Source of the DNA: Pseudomonas sp. GM41(2012)
Lineage (GTDB): Bacteria > Pseudomonadota > Gammaproteobacteria > Pseudomonadales > Pseudomonadaceae
Assembly: GCF_000282315.2 (NCBI RefSeq)
Contig: NZ_AKJN02000008.1
Span: forward strand, 434,001-498,000
Direction: 5' to 3'
DNA length: 64,000 bases
The notes below the pieces were generated by a model. That model did not search any database. It worked only from the letters and a program-made list of their open reading frames with translations, and was not told the DNA's origin. This document shows positions 8,959 through 18,490 of the stretch, piece after piece (the stretch's first letter is position 1; every line of letters starts with the position of its first letter). A program made the position numbers and the translations under genes.

Positions 8959-10022
8959 GCCCGGAATTCTGGCGTGGCAAACGCGTTCTGTTGACCGGCC
9001 ACACCGGGTTCAAGGGCAGTTGGCTGACCCTGTGGCTGCAAAGCCTGGGCGCGCAAGTCAGCGGTTTTGCCCTCGACCCGTCGACCGAACCGAGCCTGTT
9101 TGAACTGGCGCGGGTACACGAGGGCATCAACGATCAGCGCGGCGACTTGCGTGACCTCGGCGCGCTGCTGGAGCTGATCGCCGAAACGCAGCCGGAAATC
9201 GTCCTGCACCTGGCGGCCCAGCCACTGGTGCGCGAAGGCTATCGCGATCCGCTCGGGACCTATTCCAGCAACGTCATGGGCACCCTCAACCTGCTCGAAG
9301 CGATCCGCCAGGTCGGTGGTGTGCGCGCCTGCGTGCTGGTGACCACCGACAAGGTTTACGCGAACAAGGAATGGCTGTGGCCCTACCGCGAAGACGAAGC
9401 CCTTGGCGGCCACGACCCTTACAGCAGCAGCAAGGCTTGCTGCGAATTGCTGGCCCAGTCCTATGCCGCTTCGTTCTTCCCGGCTGAGCGCTACGCTGAA
9501 CATGGCCTGGCGCTGGCCACGGCCCGGGCCGGCAATGTGCTGGGCGGTGGTGACTTCGCTCCAGAACGCTTGATTCCTGATGTGCTCAAGGCCTGGTCGG
9601 CGGATGAACCGGTGACCCTGCGTTACCCGCAAGCCGTGCGCCCTTGGCAGCACGCTCTGGAACCGTTGGCCGGTTACCTGCAACTGGCCGCCGGTCTCTA
9701 TGAAAAAGGTCCCGAGTTTGCCGGTGCCTGGAACTTTGGCCCGAGCGAAGCGGACATGTGTAGCGTCGGCGAAGTGGTCGAACTGCTCGCCAACCGCTGG
9801 CCACAAGCGCGCGGATTGCGCATCGAACCGAGCGATTTGCATGAGGCCGGTCTGTTGCGCCTCGACAGCAGCCGCGCCCGTCAACTGTTGGCCTGGAAGC
9901 CGCGCTGGTCGTTGCAGCAATGTCTGACTCATACCCTCGATTGGCACCTGGCCTGGCAAAACGGCGACGACATGCGCGCCATCACGTTGGGCCAGTTGAA
10001 CCTGTACCGAGGCGCGCTGTGA
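8940..10022 (+). CDS. rfbG: CDP-glucose 4,6-dehydratase
   Basis: An NAD-dependent short-chain dehydrogenase/reductase of the extended family that converts CDP-glucose to CDP-4-keto-6-deoxyglucose. Near the N-terminus [20 protein letters not shown] gives the GxxGxxG dinucleotide site and the RfbG-specific 'GHTGFKG'. The catalytic region is [14 protein letters not shown] followed by [13 protein letters not shown], a YxxxK pair. ATG 8940 is chosen (360 aa) because GGGGAGG lies just before it and it overlaps the rfbF end as in a translationally coupled operon; a GTG at 8919 would add 7 residues. Adjacent rfbF supports CDP rather than dTDP specificity. Confidence 0.93.
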   Translation: MEAMGLSPEFWRGKRVLLTGHTGFKGSWLTLWLQSLGAQVSGFALDPSTEPSLFELARVHEGINDQRGDLRDLGALLELIAETQPEIVLHLAAQPLVREGYRDPLGTYSSNVMGTLNLLEAIRQVGGVRACVLVTTDKVYANKEWLWPYREDEALGGHDPYSSSKACCELLAQSYAASFFPAERYAEHGLALATARAGNVLGGGDFAPERLIPDVLKAWSADEPVTLRYPQAVRPWQHALEPLAGYLQLAAGLYEKGPEFAGAWNFGPSEADMCSVGEVVELLANRWPQARGLRIEPSDLHEAGLLRLDSSRARQLLAWKPRWSLQQCLTHTLDWHLAWQNGDDMRAITLGQLNLYRGAL

Positions 10023-10579
10023 GTGAGTTTCTGTTGAAGTCATTGCCGCTGGCCGGACTGTTCAGCGTGCAGCACAAACGCTTCGAAGATGAGCGTGGGC
10101 ACTTTGCGCGGCTGTTCTGCGAAGGCAGCCTGAGCGCCTTCGGCCAGCCGTTTCATATCCGCCAGATCAACCATTCCTGCACCCGTGAGCGGGGCAGTGT
10201 GCGGGGTCTGCATTATCAGAACGCCAGCGCACCGGAAGCCAAATTGATCACGTGTCTGCGCGGTGAGGTCTGGGACGTGGCGGTGGATTTACGCCCGGAC
10301 TCGGAGACCTTTCTGCACTGGCACGCCGAACACCTGCGCGCTGGCGACGGTCGCAGCCTGTTGATCCCGGCCGGTTTTGCCCATGGTTTCCAGTCCCTCA
10401 CCGATGACGCCGAATTGCTTTACCTGCACAGCGCTGATTACACGCCTGCGCATGAGGGCGGTTTGTCGGTGAACGATCCACGGCTGGCGATTGCCTGGCC
10501 GTTGCCTGTCAATAATCTGTCGGCCAGGGATTCCAGCCATCCCGTGCTCGATGAACACTTCGCTGGAGTGCGTGTATGA
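10019..10579 (+). CDS. dTDP-4-dehydrorhamnose 3,5-epimerase-like (RmlC family) protein
   Basis: A cupin-fold sugar-nucleotide epimerase of 186 residues. It carries the family block 'GSVRGLHYQNASAPEAK' with the conserved catalytic-type His, and 'GEVWDVAVDLRPDS'. In this setting it probably epimerises C3 and/or C5 of CDP-4-keto-6-deoxyglucose rather than a dTDP sugar; that is inferred from neighbours. GTG 10019 overlaps the rfbG stop, and the C-terminal end overlaps the next gene by ATGA. The frame is open further upstream to 9920, but that stretch overlaps rfbG and looks unlike the family. Confidence 0.85.
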   Translation: MSEFLLKSLPLAGLFSVQHKRFEDERGHFARLFCEGSLSAFGQPFHIRQINHSCTRERGSVRGLHYQNASAPEAKLITCLRGEVWDVAVDLRPDSETFLHWHAEHLRAGDGRSLLIPAGFAHGFQSLTDDAELLYLHSADYTPAHEGGLSVNDPRLAIAWPLPVNNLSARDSSHPVLDEHFAGVRV

Positions 10580-11802
10580 ACTGCCGTGGTTGCGCAACGC
10601 CGCTGGCCTTGCCGCTGATTGATCTGGGCACTTCGCCGCCGTCCAATGCCTACGTGCGCGTCGACCAGCTGGAACAATCCGAGCAATGGGTGCCGCTGAA
10701 GGTTGCAGTGTGTCAGCAATGCTGGCTGGTGCAGACCGAGGATTACACCAGCGCCGACAGCCTGTTCGACGCCGAGTACGCCTACTTCAGTTCGTTTTCC
10801 AGCACCTGGCTGACCCATGCCGAGCGCTATGTGAGCGAGATGGTCGAGCGTTTCGGTCTGACGGCTGACAGCCGTGTAGTGGAAATTGCCGCCAACGACG
10901 GTTACTTGTTGCAGTACGTGGCCGGGCGCGGCATCCCTTGCCTGGGCGTCGAGCCGACCCGCAGCACCGCGCAAGCGGCACGGGAAAAAGGCCTGGAGAT
11001 CCGCGAGCTGTTTTTCGGTCGCGATACCGCGTTGCAGCTGACAAACGAAGGCTGGGCCGCCGACCTGATGGCGGCCAACAACGTGCTGGCCCACGTGCCG
11101 GATATCAATGATTTCCTCTGCGGCTTCGCCACCTTGCTCAAGCCGACGGGCGTGGCGACGTTCGAGTTTCCGCAGTTGCTGACCCTGATGGCAGGGCAGC
11201 AATTCGACACGCTGTATCACGAGCACTATTCCTACCTGTCCCTGACCGCCGTGCAAACGCTGTGCGAGCGCAACGGTCTGGAAGTGTTCGATGTCAGTCA
11301 GCTCTCGACCCATGGCGGTTCGCTGCGCGTGTTCGTTCAGCGCGTCGATGGTGTGCGCCGCGAAGTCCTGCCAGCGGTTCAACTGCAACTGCAAGCTGAG
11401 CTCGATGCCGGTGTAAAAACCCCCGAGTACTACGCAACCCTCGCGCCCGCCGCCGAACGCATCAAGCACGAACTGCTGCGCTTCCTGTTGCAGGCCAAAG
11501 CCGACGGCAAGCGTGTGGTCGGGTACGGCGCCGCTGCCAAGGGCAACACCTTGCTCAACTACGCAGGGGTCAAACCGGACTTGCTGGCCTGGGTCGCCGA
11601 TGCCAACCCGCACAAGCAGGGCAAATACCTGCCGGGCAGTCGTATCCCGATCGTTTCGCCGGCGCAGATCGACATCGAGAAACCGGATTACGTGCTGGTC
11701 CTGCCGTGGAATTTGCTGCATGAAGTCAGTCAACAATTGGCCCAGGTGCGTCAGTGGGATGGCCGTTTCGTGATCGCCGTGCCCGAGTTGACCGTCCTGT
11801 GA
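10576..11802 (+). CDS. SAM-dependent sugar C-methyltransferase (TylCIII-like)
   Basis: A 408-residue class I methyltransferase with the three-part layout of NDP-hexose 3-C-methyltransferases: an N-terminal zinc-binding region (Cys3, Cys6, Cys46, Cys49), a SAM-binding Rossmann core (VVEIAANDGYLLQYV), the 'YHEHYSYLSLTAV' block, and a C-terminal domain with 'VGYGAAAKGNTLLNY'. Family members methylate C3 of 4-keto sugar nucleotides. With rfbF, rfbG and an epimerase immediately upstream, the predicted product is a CDP-linked 3-C-methyl-6-deoxy-4-ketohexose. Substrate and regiochemistry are inferred. It overlaps both neighbours by 4 bases. Confidence 0.82.
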   Translation: MNCRGCATPLALPLIDLGTSPPSNAYVRVDQLEQSEQWVPLKVAVCQQCWLVQTEDYTSADSLFDAEYAYFSSFSSTWLTHAERYVSEMVERFGLTADSRVVEIAANDGYLLQYVAGRGIPCLGVEPTRSTAQAAREKGLEIRELFFGRDTALQLTNEGWAADLMAANNVLAHVPDINDFLCGFATLLKPTGVATFEFPQLLTLMAGQQFDTLYHEHYSYLSLTAVQTLCERNGLEVFDVSQLSTHGGSLRVFVQRVDGVRREVLPAVQLQLQAELDAGVKTPEYYATLAPAAERIKHELLRFLLQAKADGKRVVGYGAAAKGNTLLNYAGVKPDLLAWVADANPHKQGKYLPGSRIPIVSPAQIDIEKPDYVLVLPWNLLHEVSQQLAQVRQWDGRFVIAVPELTVL

Positions 11803-12656
11803 AAGTGCTCGTGACCGGCGCCACCGGGTTTGTCGGCCGGCATCTGGTCGCGGCCTTGCTTGCTCGTGGTTGCGAAGTTCGCGCCGTGGCGCGCAACGCT
11901 GAGACTGCCGCGAGCATGCCGTGGATCAATGCGGTGGAGTTCATCGCCGCGGATATTCACGCCGCTGACCTGGACATCGCCAAGCTGACCGCGGGTGTCG
12001 ATGCCTTGGCGCATCTGGCCTGGCCGGGGTTGCCGAACTATCAGGCACTGTTCCATTTCGAGCACAACCTGATGGCTGACTACCGGTTCATCAAGGGCGC
12101 GGTAGAGGCGGGTGTCTCGCAGGTTTTGGTGACTGGCACCTGTTTCGAATACGGTCTGCAAAGCGGGCCGCTCAGCGAGCAGACCGCGCCGCAGCCAAGC
12201 AACCCTTATGGGCTGGCAAAGAACACCTTGCGCGTGTTCCTCGAAAACTTGCAGCGCGTGCAGCCGTTCACCCTGCAATGGGCGCGGCTGTTTTACCTGC
12301 ACGGCAGCGGACAGAACCCCAATAGTTTGCTGGCAGCGCTGGATCGGGCGATCGATGCCGGCGACGAACGTTTCAACATGTCGGCCGGTGAACAACTGCG
12401 CGATTACCTGGCCATCGAGACTGCCGCCGGTTATCTCGCGGCGATCCTGCAACAGCGGGATTTCAATGGCGTGATCAATTGTTCAAGCGGCCAGCCGATA
12501 TCGGTCAGAGCGCTGGTCGAGCAACGGCTGCGTGAGCGTGGCGCATCGATCAGTTTGAACCTCGGTCACTACCCATACCCGACCCATGAACCGATGGCGT
12601 TCTGGGGCGTGGCGGACCGCTTGCAACAGCTAATGGGAGCAGAACATGAGGCATGA
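11799..12656 (+). CDS. NAD(P)-dependent epimerase/reductase (extended SDR)
   Basis: A 285-residue extended short-chain dehydrogenase/reductase opening MKVLVTGATGFVGRHLVAALL (GxxGxxG) with a YGLAK segment (YxxxK; 'SNPYGLAKNTLRVF') as the catalytic pair. The likely role is reduction of the 4-keto group of the CDP-6-deoxy sugar made by the upstream enzymes, finishing the activated sugar; epimerisation cannot be excluded. GTG 11799 overlaps the preceding stop and gives the canonical N-terminus; longer in-frame starts overlap the methyltransferase. Its stop overlaps the next gene. Confidence 0.82.
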   Translation: MKVLVTGATGFVGRHLVAALLARGCEVRAVARNAETAASMPWINAVEFIAADIHAADLDIAKLTAGVDALAHLAWPGLPNYQALFHFEHNLMADYRFIKGAVEAGVSQVLVTGTCFEYGLQSGPLSEQTAPQPSNPYGLAKNTLRVFLENLQRVQPFTLQWARLFYLHGSGQNPNSLLAALDRAIDAGDERFNMSAGEQLRDYLAIETAAGYLAAILQQRDFNGVINCSSGQPISVRALVEQRLRERGASISLNLGHYPYPTHEPMAFWGVADRLQQLMGAEHEA

Positions 12657-13716
12657 GTTGTATCGGGTCGCCGATCTGCCGGTGTTGCAGAATCGCACCT
12701 TCGCCGACCCGCAATCCGCCAGGGCTTCGGCCTCTGCCGACATGGTGTTGGTACAGGATGAGCAGAGCGGGTTGATCTTCAACCAGGCCTTCGATGCCGA
12801 CAAGCTCAGCTACGACGCCGACTACCAAAATGAGCAGGCGCATTCGGTCCAGTTCCAGAAGCACCTGAGCGATGTCGAAGGCATCATTGCCCGCCACTTC
12901 AAGGGCCAGGAACTGATCGAAGTCGGCTGCGGCAAAGGCTACTTTCTCGAACTCCTGAAAGGTCAGGGCTATGCCATCACCGGCATCGACCCGGCCTACG
13001 AAGGCGACAATGTCGACGTGATCAAGGCCCCGTTCACGCGCGGGCTGGGTCTGGCGGCGGACGCCATCGTGCTGCGCCATGTGCTCGAACACATTCAGGA
13101 TCCGGTGAGCTTTCTTGCCGAGATCGCCGAGGCCAATCAGGGCGGGCAGATCTACATCGAAGTGCCGTGCTTCGACTGGATTCTCGAGCACCGCGCCTGG
13201 TTCGACCTTTTCTACGAGCACGTCAATTACTTCCGCCTCGATGACCTGCGCCGGATGTTCGGCACCGTGCAGGAGGCCGGTCACCTGTTCGGTGGCCAAT
13301 ACCTGTACATCGTTGCGGATCTTTCGACCTTGCGCCTGATCCCGGAACAACCGGTGCCGCGCCTGACACTGCCCGAAGGTTTCACCGCCAGCCTCGACCG
13401 CGCCGTTCAGATCATTCAGGCCGCCCCCGAACAAGGTTCGGCGATCTGGGGGGCATCGTCCAAAGGCGTGATCTATTCACTGTTCCTGCAACGGGCCGGT
13501 GTCTCCGTGGACCGCGTGGTGGATATCAATCCGGCCAAGCAGGGCCGTTATCTGCCGCTGAGCGGCGTGCGGGTGTCCTCTCCACAAGAGGCCATGGATG
13601 CTCTGCCCGAAGGCGCCAATCTGTTTGTGATGAACTCCAACTACCTCGAAGAGATCAAGCGGATGACTGGTGGACGCTACGTCTATCACGCCGTCGACAA
13701 CGCTTCGTTCCAGTGA
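12646..13716 (+). CDS. Class I SAM-dependent methyltransferase
   Basis: A 356-residue methyltransferase with a SAM motif (LIEVGCGKGYFLELLKGQGY), an acidic strand-2 end (ITGIDPAY), and a C-terminal domain ('IWGASSKGVIYSLFL', 'DINPAKQGRYLPLSG') like that of the C-methyltransferase two genes upstream, but without the N-terminal cysteine zinc site. The two are therefore related but specialised. It may methylate the sugar nucleotide or the assembled glycan; the position is unknown. It overlaps the upstream reductase by 11 bases. Confidence 0.78.
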   Translation: MRHELYRVADLPVLQNRTFADPQSARASASADMVLVQDEQSGLIFNQAFDADKLSYDADYQNEQAHSVQFQKHLSDVEGIIARHFKGQELIEVGCGKGYFLELLKGQGYAITGIDPAYEGDNVDVIKAPFTRGLGLAADAIVLRHVLEHIQDPVSFLAEIAEANQGGQIYIEVPCFDWILEHRAWFDLFYEHVNYFRLDDLRRMFGTVQEAGHLFGGQYLYIVADLSTLRLIPEQPVPRLTLPEGFTASLDRAVQIIQAAPEQGSAIWGASSKGVIYSLFLQRAGVSVDRVVDINPAKQGRYLPLSGVRVSSPQEAMDALPEGANLFVMNSNYLEEIKRMTGGRYVYHAVDNASFQ

Positions 13717-13733
13717 CCATTGAGAATTTTGAA

Positions 13734-14471
13734 ATGACCGACAACAGCATCAACAAAGCCTTCGAAGCCGAATGCCAGGCAGAAATCGCGCGTCAGGGCG
13801 ATGACCAGAAACTCACCGGCCTGGCCCGGGAGTTCTTCAACGAATCGGCCAGGCACAAATACAGCTACCACTTCTCGTGGATGGGCCGTCCGATCATCCA
13901 GTTGCCGCAAGACATGATGGCCATGCAAGAGATCATCTGGCAGGTCAAACCGGACCTGGTGATCGAATGCGGTATCGCCCATGGCGGTTCGATCATCTAC
14001 TACGCATCGCTGCTGGAGCTGCAAGGCCACGGCGAAGTGCTGGGCATCGACCTCGACATTCGTGCGCACAACCGCGAAGCCATCGAGAGCCACCCGATGA
14101 GCAAGCGCATTTCGATGATCGAGGGTTCGAGCATCGATCCGGCCATCGCCGCCAAAGTGCGCGCTGCGGCCGAAGGCAAGAAAGTCATTCTGGTGCTCGA
14201 CTCCAACCACACCCACGATCACGTACTCGAAGAGCTGCGCCTGTACGCGCCGTTGGTCTCGGTGGACAGCTACTGCGTGGTGATGGACACCGTGGTTGAA
14301 GACATGCCGGCCGACTTCTTCCCGGATCGTCCATGGGGCCCGGGCGACAACCCGAAGACTGCGGTATGGAAGTACCTGGAAGAGAACAAGGACTTCGAAA
14401 TTGACCAGCAACTGCAAAACAAGCTGCTGATCACCGTGGCGCCGGACGGCTATCTGCGTCGCGTTCGTTAA
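13734..14471 (+). CDS. Cephalosporin hydroxylase (CmcI)-like methyltransferase family protein
   Basis: A 245-residue Rossmann-fold protein of the CmcI family. The SAM-site-like segment is 'DLVIECGIAHGGSIIYYASLLEL', followed by 'GIDLDIRAH' and an acidic pair in 'ILVLDSNHTHDHV' that in this family binds a metal. Despite the family name, members in polysaccharide and glycosylation clusters are thought to be O-methyltransferases, so I infer a sugar O-methyltransferase. ATG 13734 is chosen; GTG 13713, overlapping the previous stop, would add 7 residues, and neither has a strong RBS. Confidence 0.75.
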   Translation: MTDNSINKAFEAECQAEIARQGDDQKLTGLAREFFNESARHKYSYHFSWMGRPIIQLPQDMMAMQEIIWQVKPDLVIECGIAHGGSIIYYASLLELQGHGEVLGIDLDIRAHNREAIESHPMSKRISMIEGSSIDPAIAAKVRAAAEGKKVILVLDSNHTHDHVLEELRLYAPLVSVDSYCVVMDTVVEDMPADFFPDRPWGPGDNPKTAVWKYLEENKDFEIDQQLQNKLLITVAPDGYLRRVR

Positions 14472-14522
14472 TCAAAAGTGGTTTCAGGTTCTTGGCGATC
14501 GGCCGGTTGTGGGGATAGGAAA

Positions 14523-17459
14523 ATGCAGGTTCAAAGCAACACTCAAACCAACGTGACACCGCTGAACGAGCTGTTCACGGTGGTGGTTATCACCCACAAC
14601 CGCAGTGCGTTCCTGCGACGTGCCTTGCAGTACTACAGCAGCTACTCCGCCAAGGTGCTGGTGCTGGATTCGTCCGTGCAGGGCGATGAGCGCCTCGCGG
14701 CCGACTTCCCGTCGGTCGACTATCGCCATTTGCCTCAGTTCACCTACACGGGTTTTCAGCAAAAGCTTGCGTATGGCGCCAGCCAGGTCACCACGCCATA
14801 CATGGTGCTGGCTGCCGACGATGATTTCCTGCTGCACGATGCATTGACCGAGTCGGTGAACTTCCTCGAGGCCAATCCCGATTACGGCATGTGCCACGGT
14901 TACTGCCTGATGTACCTGACGCACTCCAATTATGTGCAGTACTACCGTCGCGACAAGAAGGTGAAAGAGGATTACAGCGCCGATCGCGCGCAGGATCGTG
15001 TGCTCGATTACATGGGCCAGTACATCCCGCCGTTCTATGCGGTGCACCGCACTTCGTTATTGCAGGACTGGTACGCGGCCATGCCGCAAGGCACGATTTT
15101 CGAGTGGCAGGAAATCGGCCATGTGTATTACATGCTCGCGCGGGCCAAGGCGCGGATTCTGCCGACGCCTTATGTGGTGCGGGAGGTCAACTATGGCCGT
15201 TCGGATCACAATACCGAAATCATTCACGTCCTGAGTTTCAAAGACGCCCGCTCCGTCGCCGAGCGTGAGCGCTTTGCCGGTTTCCTCGCCACGCTGCCGA
15301 CCGGCATCAGTGGTCTGGACCAGGCGCAGATCGCCGAGTTCGCCCTGCAAAGTTTCCAGGCGCTGGCCGACAGCCTGGCCGCGCGCAATGCATTGACTAT
15401 CGAGCCGATCTTCGAGTCCTACTGGAAAGATCCCACCGTTGGCCCGAAGCGCGCATTCGGGCCTCATCAGTATGTCGAGATGCCGTTCTACAACCAGACG
15501 TTTTTCGATCAACTGACCGAGTGCGAATTCCTGCTCCATGCGATGCCTGCCGGACGCTTGCAGCTGGAAGAAATGGAAGGTGCGTTACTTCAGCAGCACA
15601 CGTTGCAGCGGATCTATTCCAATGACACGTCCGAGACCATCCAGAACCGTTTGCTGCATGCCGTACAGTTGGGCGCATTCAACCGTAGGGTTGTGCAAAA
15701 ACTGGTGCAGCAGCTGTTGGACATGGGCGAGAGCGCCGATGCGAAAATATTGACGGACTGGATTGCCCGCCTCGACAGCGTACCAACCTACGACAGCCGT
15801 CAGTTGCTGGACAGTATGCCCTCCGGCCGGCTGTTGAACTGGTTGCAGGCTCGCCAGCCGAACGACACAGCCGTACGGAAAATCAATCAACATCTGGCGG
15901 CCAATGAGGGCGGGCCTCAGTTCGGCATTCTGCTGCTGGATCTTGAAGCCGACATGGACAAGTTGCAGACCACCTTTGACAGCCTGATGGAAAGCGCTTT
16001 CCGCGCCTTTAAGGTGGTGGTCTTCACCACCGGTGATTTGCCCGAGGTCACCACCGAACAAAATACTGTGCATTTTGTAAAGGTCAGTGCAAGCAACTAC
16101 GTCGATAGACTGAACCAGATTGCCCAGCGCTCGACGTCGGACTGGCTGCTGTTGGCCGAGGCCGGCGATGAGTTCACGTCTGCCGGCTTCCTGCGTGCCA
16201 GCCTTGAGTTGCAGAACGCCGAAGGTTGCCGTGCGGTGGCGATGGATGAGATTCATCGCCGTAGCAACGGCACATTGACCGAAGTTTTCCGTCCTGACTT
16301 CAACCTCGACCTGCTGCAAAGTCTGCCGGCGTTGACCGCCCGGCATTGGCTGATCCGACGCGAGGTGCTGGTGGATGTCGGCGGTTATGCTCGCGAGTTC
16401 AGCGATGCCCTGGAGTTCGACCTGCTGCTGCGCCTGATCGAAACTGGCGGGCTGGCGGGTCTGGCGCATTTGGCCGAACCATTGCTCATCACCCCGGCGG
16501 TGGAGATGGCACCGAACGAGCACCAACGTCAGACTCTGGTGCGCCACCTGGCAACCCGTGGCTATCAGGCACAGGTGAGCGCTGAGGCATTTGGTGGCTT
16601 GCGGATCGACTACCGCCACGCCGGGCGTCCGAAGGTGTCGATCATCGTACGCAGCGAAGGCTGTCAGGAGCAATTGCAGCGCTGCCTGGTGAGCGTATTG
16701 CAGCGCACGCGCTATCAGAACAACGAAATTATCATCGCCGACAATCACAGTCAGTCAGCCGATCTGATGACGTGGCTCGACAGTCTGGAGCAAAACGGCG
16801 GCGGGCGGATTCGTCTGATCAAGAACGAGCGGCGCGTGAGCTCGTCGGCACTGCTCAACCAGGCCGTCGCGCAGGCGCAAGGTGAGTATCTGATACTGCT
16901 CGCAGAAGACGCCGAGGTGGTCAATGCCAATTGGGTCGAAGCCTTGCTCAATCAGGCTCAGCGTCCTGAAGTGGGTGTGGTGGGGGCCAAACTGGTCGAT
17001 CGCGAGGGCAGCGTGACCGGCGCCGGTCTGATTCTGGGTCTGGAAGATGGCGTGGCTTCTGCGTTCATTGGCGAGAAAAAAGACGCACCGGGTCATATGC
17101 ATCGACTGCTGGTCGAGCAGAATTATTCGGCAGTTTCCGATGCTTGTCTGATGGTGCGCAAGGAGGTGTTCGACGCACTGGGAGGGCTGGATGAAGAGCA
17201 TTTCGAGCAAGCGTATGCCGATGTCGACTTTTGCCTGAAAGTCGCCGATGCCGGGTTGCTGACCGTATGGACGCCGCAAGTGCAAATCGCCCACCCCGGC
17301 ACTTTGCCGGATGACCCGCAGGCGGCAGCTGCCCTGCGTGACAAGTGGCAGGCGCGCTTCGCTCAGGACGCGGCCTACAACCAGAATCTTTCCCTGACCG
17401 GCAAGGGCTTTACCCTCGGCGACGCCTCCAGTGTGAACTGGTCGCAGCTGCTTGCTTAA
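14523..17459 (+). CDS. Large two-module glycosyltransferase
   Basis: A 978-residue cytosolic protein. The N-terminal module is GT2-like (FTVVVITHNRSAFLRRAL, 'LAADDDFLLHD'), resembling the TIGR00180 glycosyltransferase family; the central part is helical; the C-terminal ~450 residues repeat the architecture of the 1041-4613 enzyme ('FRPDFNLDLLQS', then a GT2 domain 'KVSIIVRSEGCQEQ', then 'NQAQRPEVGVVGAKL'). It likely transfers one of the locally made sugars to flagellin or extends the glycan. GGGGATAGG precedes ATG 14523; an in-frame start at 14478 lacks this. It lies between the CDP-sugar and pseudaminic acid genes in one run. Confidence 0.8.
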   Translation: MQVQSNTQTNVTPLNELFTVVVITHNRSAFLRRALQYYSSYSAKVLVLDSSVQGDERLAADFPSVDYRHLPQFTYTGFQQKLAYGASQVTTPYMVLAADDDFLLHDALTESVNFLEANPDYGMCHGYCLMYLTHSNYVQYYRRDKKVKEDYSADRAQDRVLDYMGQYIPPFYAVHRTSLLQDWYAAMPQGTIFEWQEIGHVYYMLARAKARILPTPYVVREVNYGRSDHNTEIIHVLSFKDARSVAERERFAGFLATLPTGISGLDQAQIAEFALQSFQALADSLAARNALTIEPIFESYWKDPTVGPKRAFGPHQYVEMPFYNQTFFDQLTECEFLLHAMPAGRLQLEEMEGALLQQHTLQRIYSNDTSETIQNRLLHAVQLGAFNRRVVQKLVQQLLDMGESADAKILTDWIARLDSVPTYDSRQLLDSMPSGRLLNWLQARQPNDTAVRKINQHLAANEGGPQFGILLLDLEADMDKLQTTFDSLMESAFRAFKVVVFTTGDLPEVTTEQNTVHFVKVSASNYVDRLNQIAQRSTSDWLLLAEAGDEFTSAGFLRASLELQNAEGCRAVAMDEIHRRSNGTLTEVFRPDFNLDLLQSLPALTARHWLIRREVLVDVGGYAREFSDALEFDLLLRLIETGGLAGLAHLAEPLLITPAVEMAPNEHQRQTLVRHLATRGYQAQVSAEAFGGLRIDYRHAGRPKVSIIVRSEGCQEQLQRCLVSVLQRTRYQNNEIIIADNHSQSADLMTWLDSLEQNGGGRIRLIKNERRVSSSALLNQAVAQAQGEYLILLAEDAEVVNANWVEALLNQAQRPEVGVVGAKLVDREGSVTGAGLILGLEDGVASAFIGEKKDAPGHMHRLLVEQNYSAVSDACLMVRKEVFDALGGLDEEHFEQAYADVDFCLKVADAGLLTVWTPQVQIAHPGTLPDDPQAAAALRDKWQARFAQDAAYNQNLSLTGKGFTLGDASSVNWSQLLA

Positions 17460-17488
17460 GCCTGGCTGACAGGTAAAAGGACTCAAGA

Positions 17489-18490
17489 ATGTTCAACGGT
17501 AAATCGATTTTCATCTCTGGCGGCACCGGCTCGTTCGGGCGCAATTTCATCCGCCGGTTGCTGGAGCAATATCAGCCGAAGCGGGTGGTGGTGTTCTCCC
17601 GCGATGAGCTCAAGCAGTACGAGATGCAACAGACGTTCAACGCGCCGTGCATGCGTTATTTCCTCGGTGATGTGCGTGATGTCGAGCGTTTGCGTCAGGC
17701 CATGCGCGGTATCGATTACGTGGTGCATGCCGCAGCGCTGAAGCAAGTGCCGGCGGCGGAGTACAACCCGACCGAATGCATTCGCACCAACGTCAACGGT
17801 GCGGAAAACATCATCGCCGCGGCCATCGATAACGGCGTGAAAAAAGTCGTCGCGCTGTCCACCGACAAGGCCGCCAGCCCGATCAACCTGTACGGCGCGA
17901 CCAAGCTGTTGTCGGACAAATTGTTCGTCGCCGCGAACAACATTGCCGGTGACCAGAACACCCGTTTTTCGGTGGTCCGTTACGGCAACGTCGCCGGCTC
18001 GCGGGGGTCGGTGGTGCCGTTTTTCAGCAAGCTGATTACCGAGGGCGCCACGGAGCTGCCGATCACCGATGAACGCATGACGCGTTTCTGGATCACCCTC
18101 GATCACGGTGTGCAGTTTGTGCTAGACAGCTTCGCCCGCATGCACGGTGGTGAAGTGTTTGTGCCGAAAATCCCGTCGATCCGTATCGTCGATCTGGCGT
18201 TGGGCATGGCTGAACATTTGCCGCACAGGAACGTCGGTATTCGTCCGGGAGAAAAACTCCATGAGCTGATGGTCCCGCTGGATGACGCGCGGATGACCCT
18301 GGAGTTCGATGATCACTACACGATTCAGCCGTCGATTCGTTTCACCAGCGTCGACGTGGATTTTGCTGTCGACAAACTGGGCGAGCAGGGCACGCCTGTC
18401 AGTGAAGACTTCGAGTACCGTTCCGACACCAACCCGCACTTCCTGTCGGTAGGCCAGATCGCAGATCTGCACGCGGAGCTGTCGGCATGA
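17489..18490 (+). CDS. pseB: UDP-N-acetylglucosamine 4,6-dehydratase (inverting)
   Basis: First enzyme of CMP-pseudaminic acid synthesis: it removes water from UDP-GlcNAc and inverts C5. The 333-residue protein opens MFNGKSIFISGGTGSFGRNF (GxxGxxG) and carries 'ALSTDKAASPINLYGATKLLSDK', with the Asp-Lys and YxxxK residues of PseB/FlaA1. Length and motifs match the family closely. It is followed by pseC with a 4-base overlap and precedes pseF, pseG and pseI, which fixes the pathway. The RBS (aaaagga) is well placed. Confidence 0.95.
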   Translation: MFNGKSIFISGGTGSFGRNFIRRLLEQYQPKRVVVFSRDELKQYEMQQTFNAPCMRYFLGDVRDVERLRQAMRGIDYVVHAAALKQVPAAEYNPTECIRTNVNGAENIIAAAIDNGVKKVVALSTDKAASPINLYGATKLLSDKLFVAANNIAGDQNTRFSVVRYGNVAGSRGSVVPFFSKLITEGATELPITDERMTRFWITLDHGVQFVLDSFARMHGGEVFVPKIPSIRIVDLALGMAEHLPHRNVGIRPGEKLHELMVPLDDARMTLEFDDHYTIQPSIRFTSVDVDFAVDKLGEQGTPVSEDFEYRSDTNPHFLSVGQIADLHAELSA

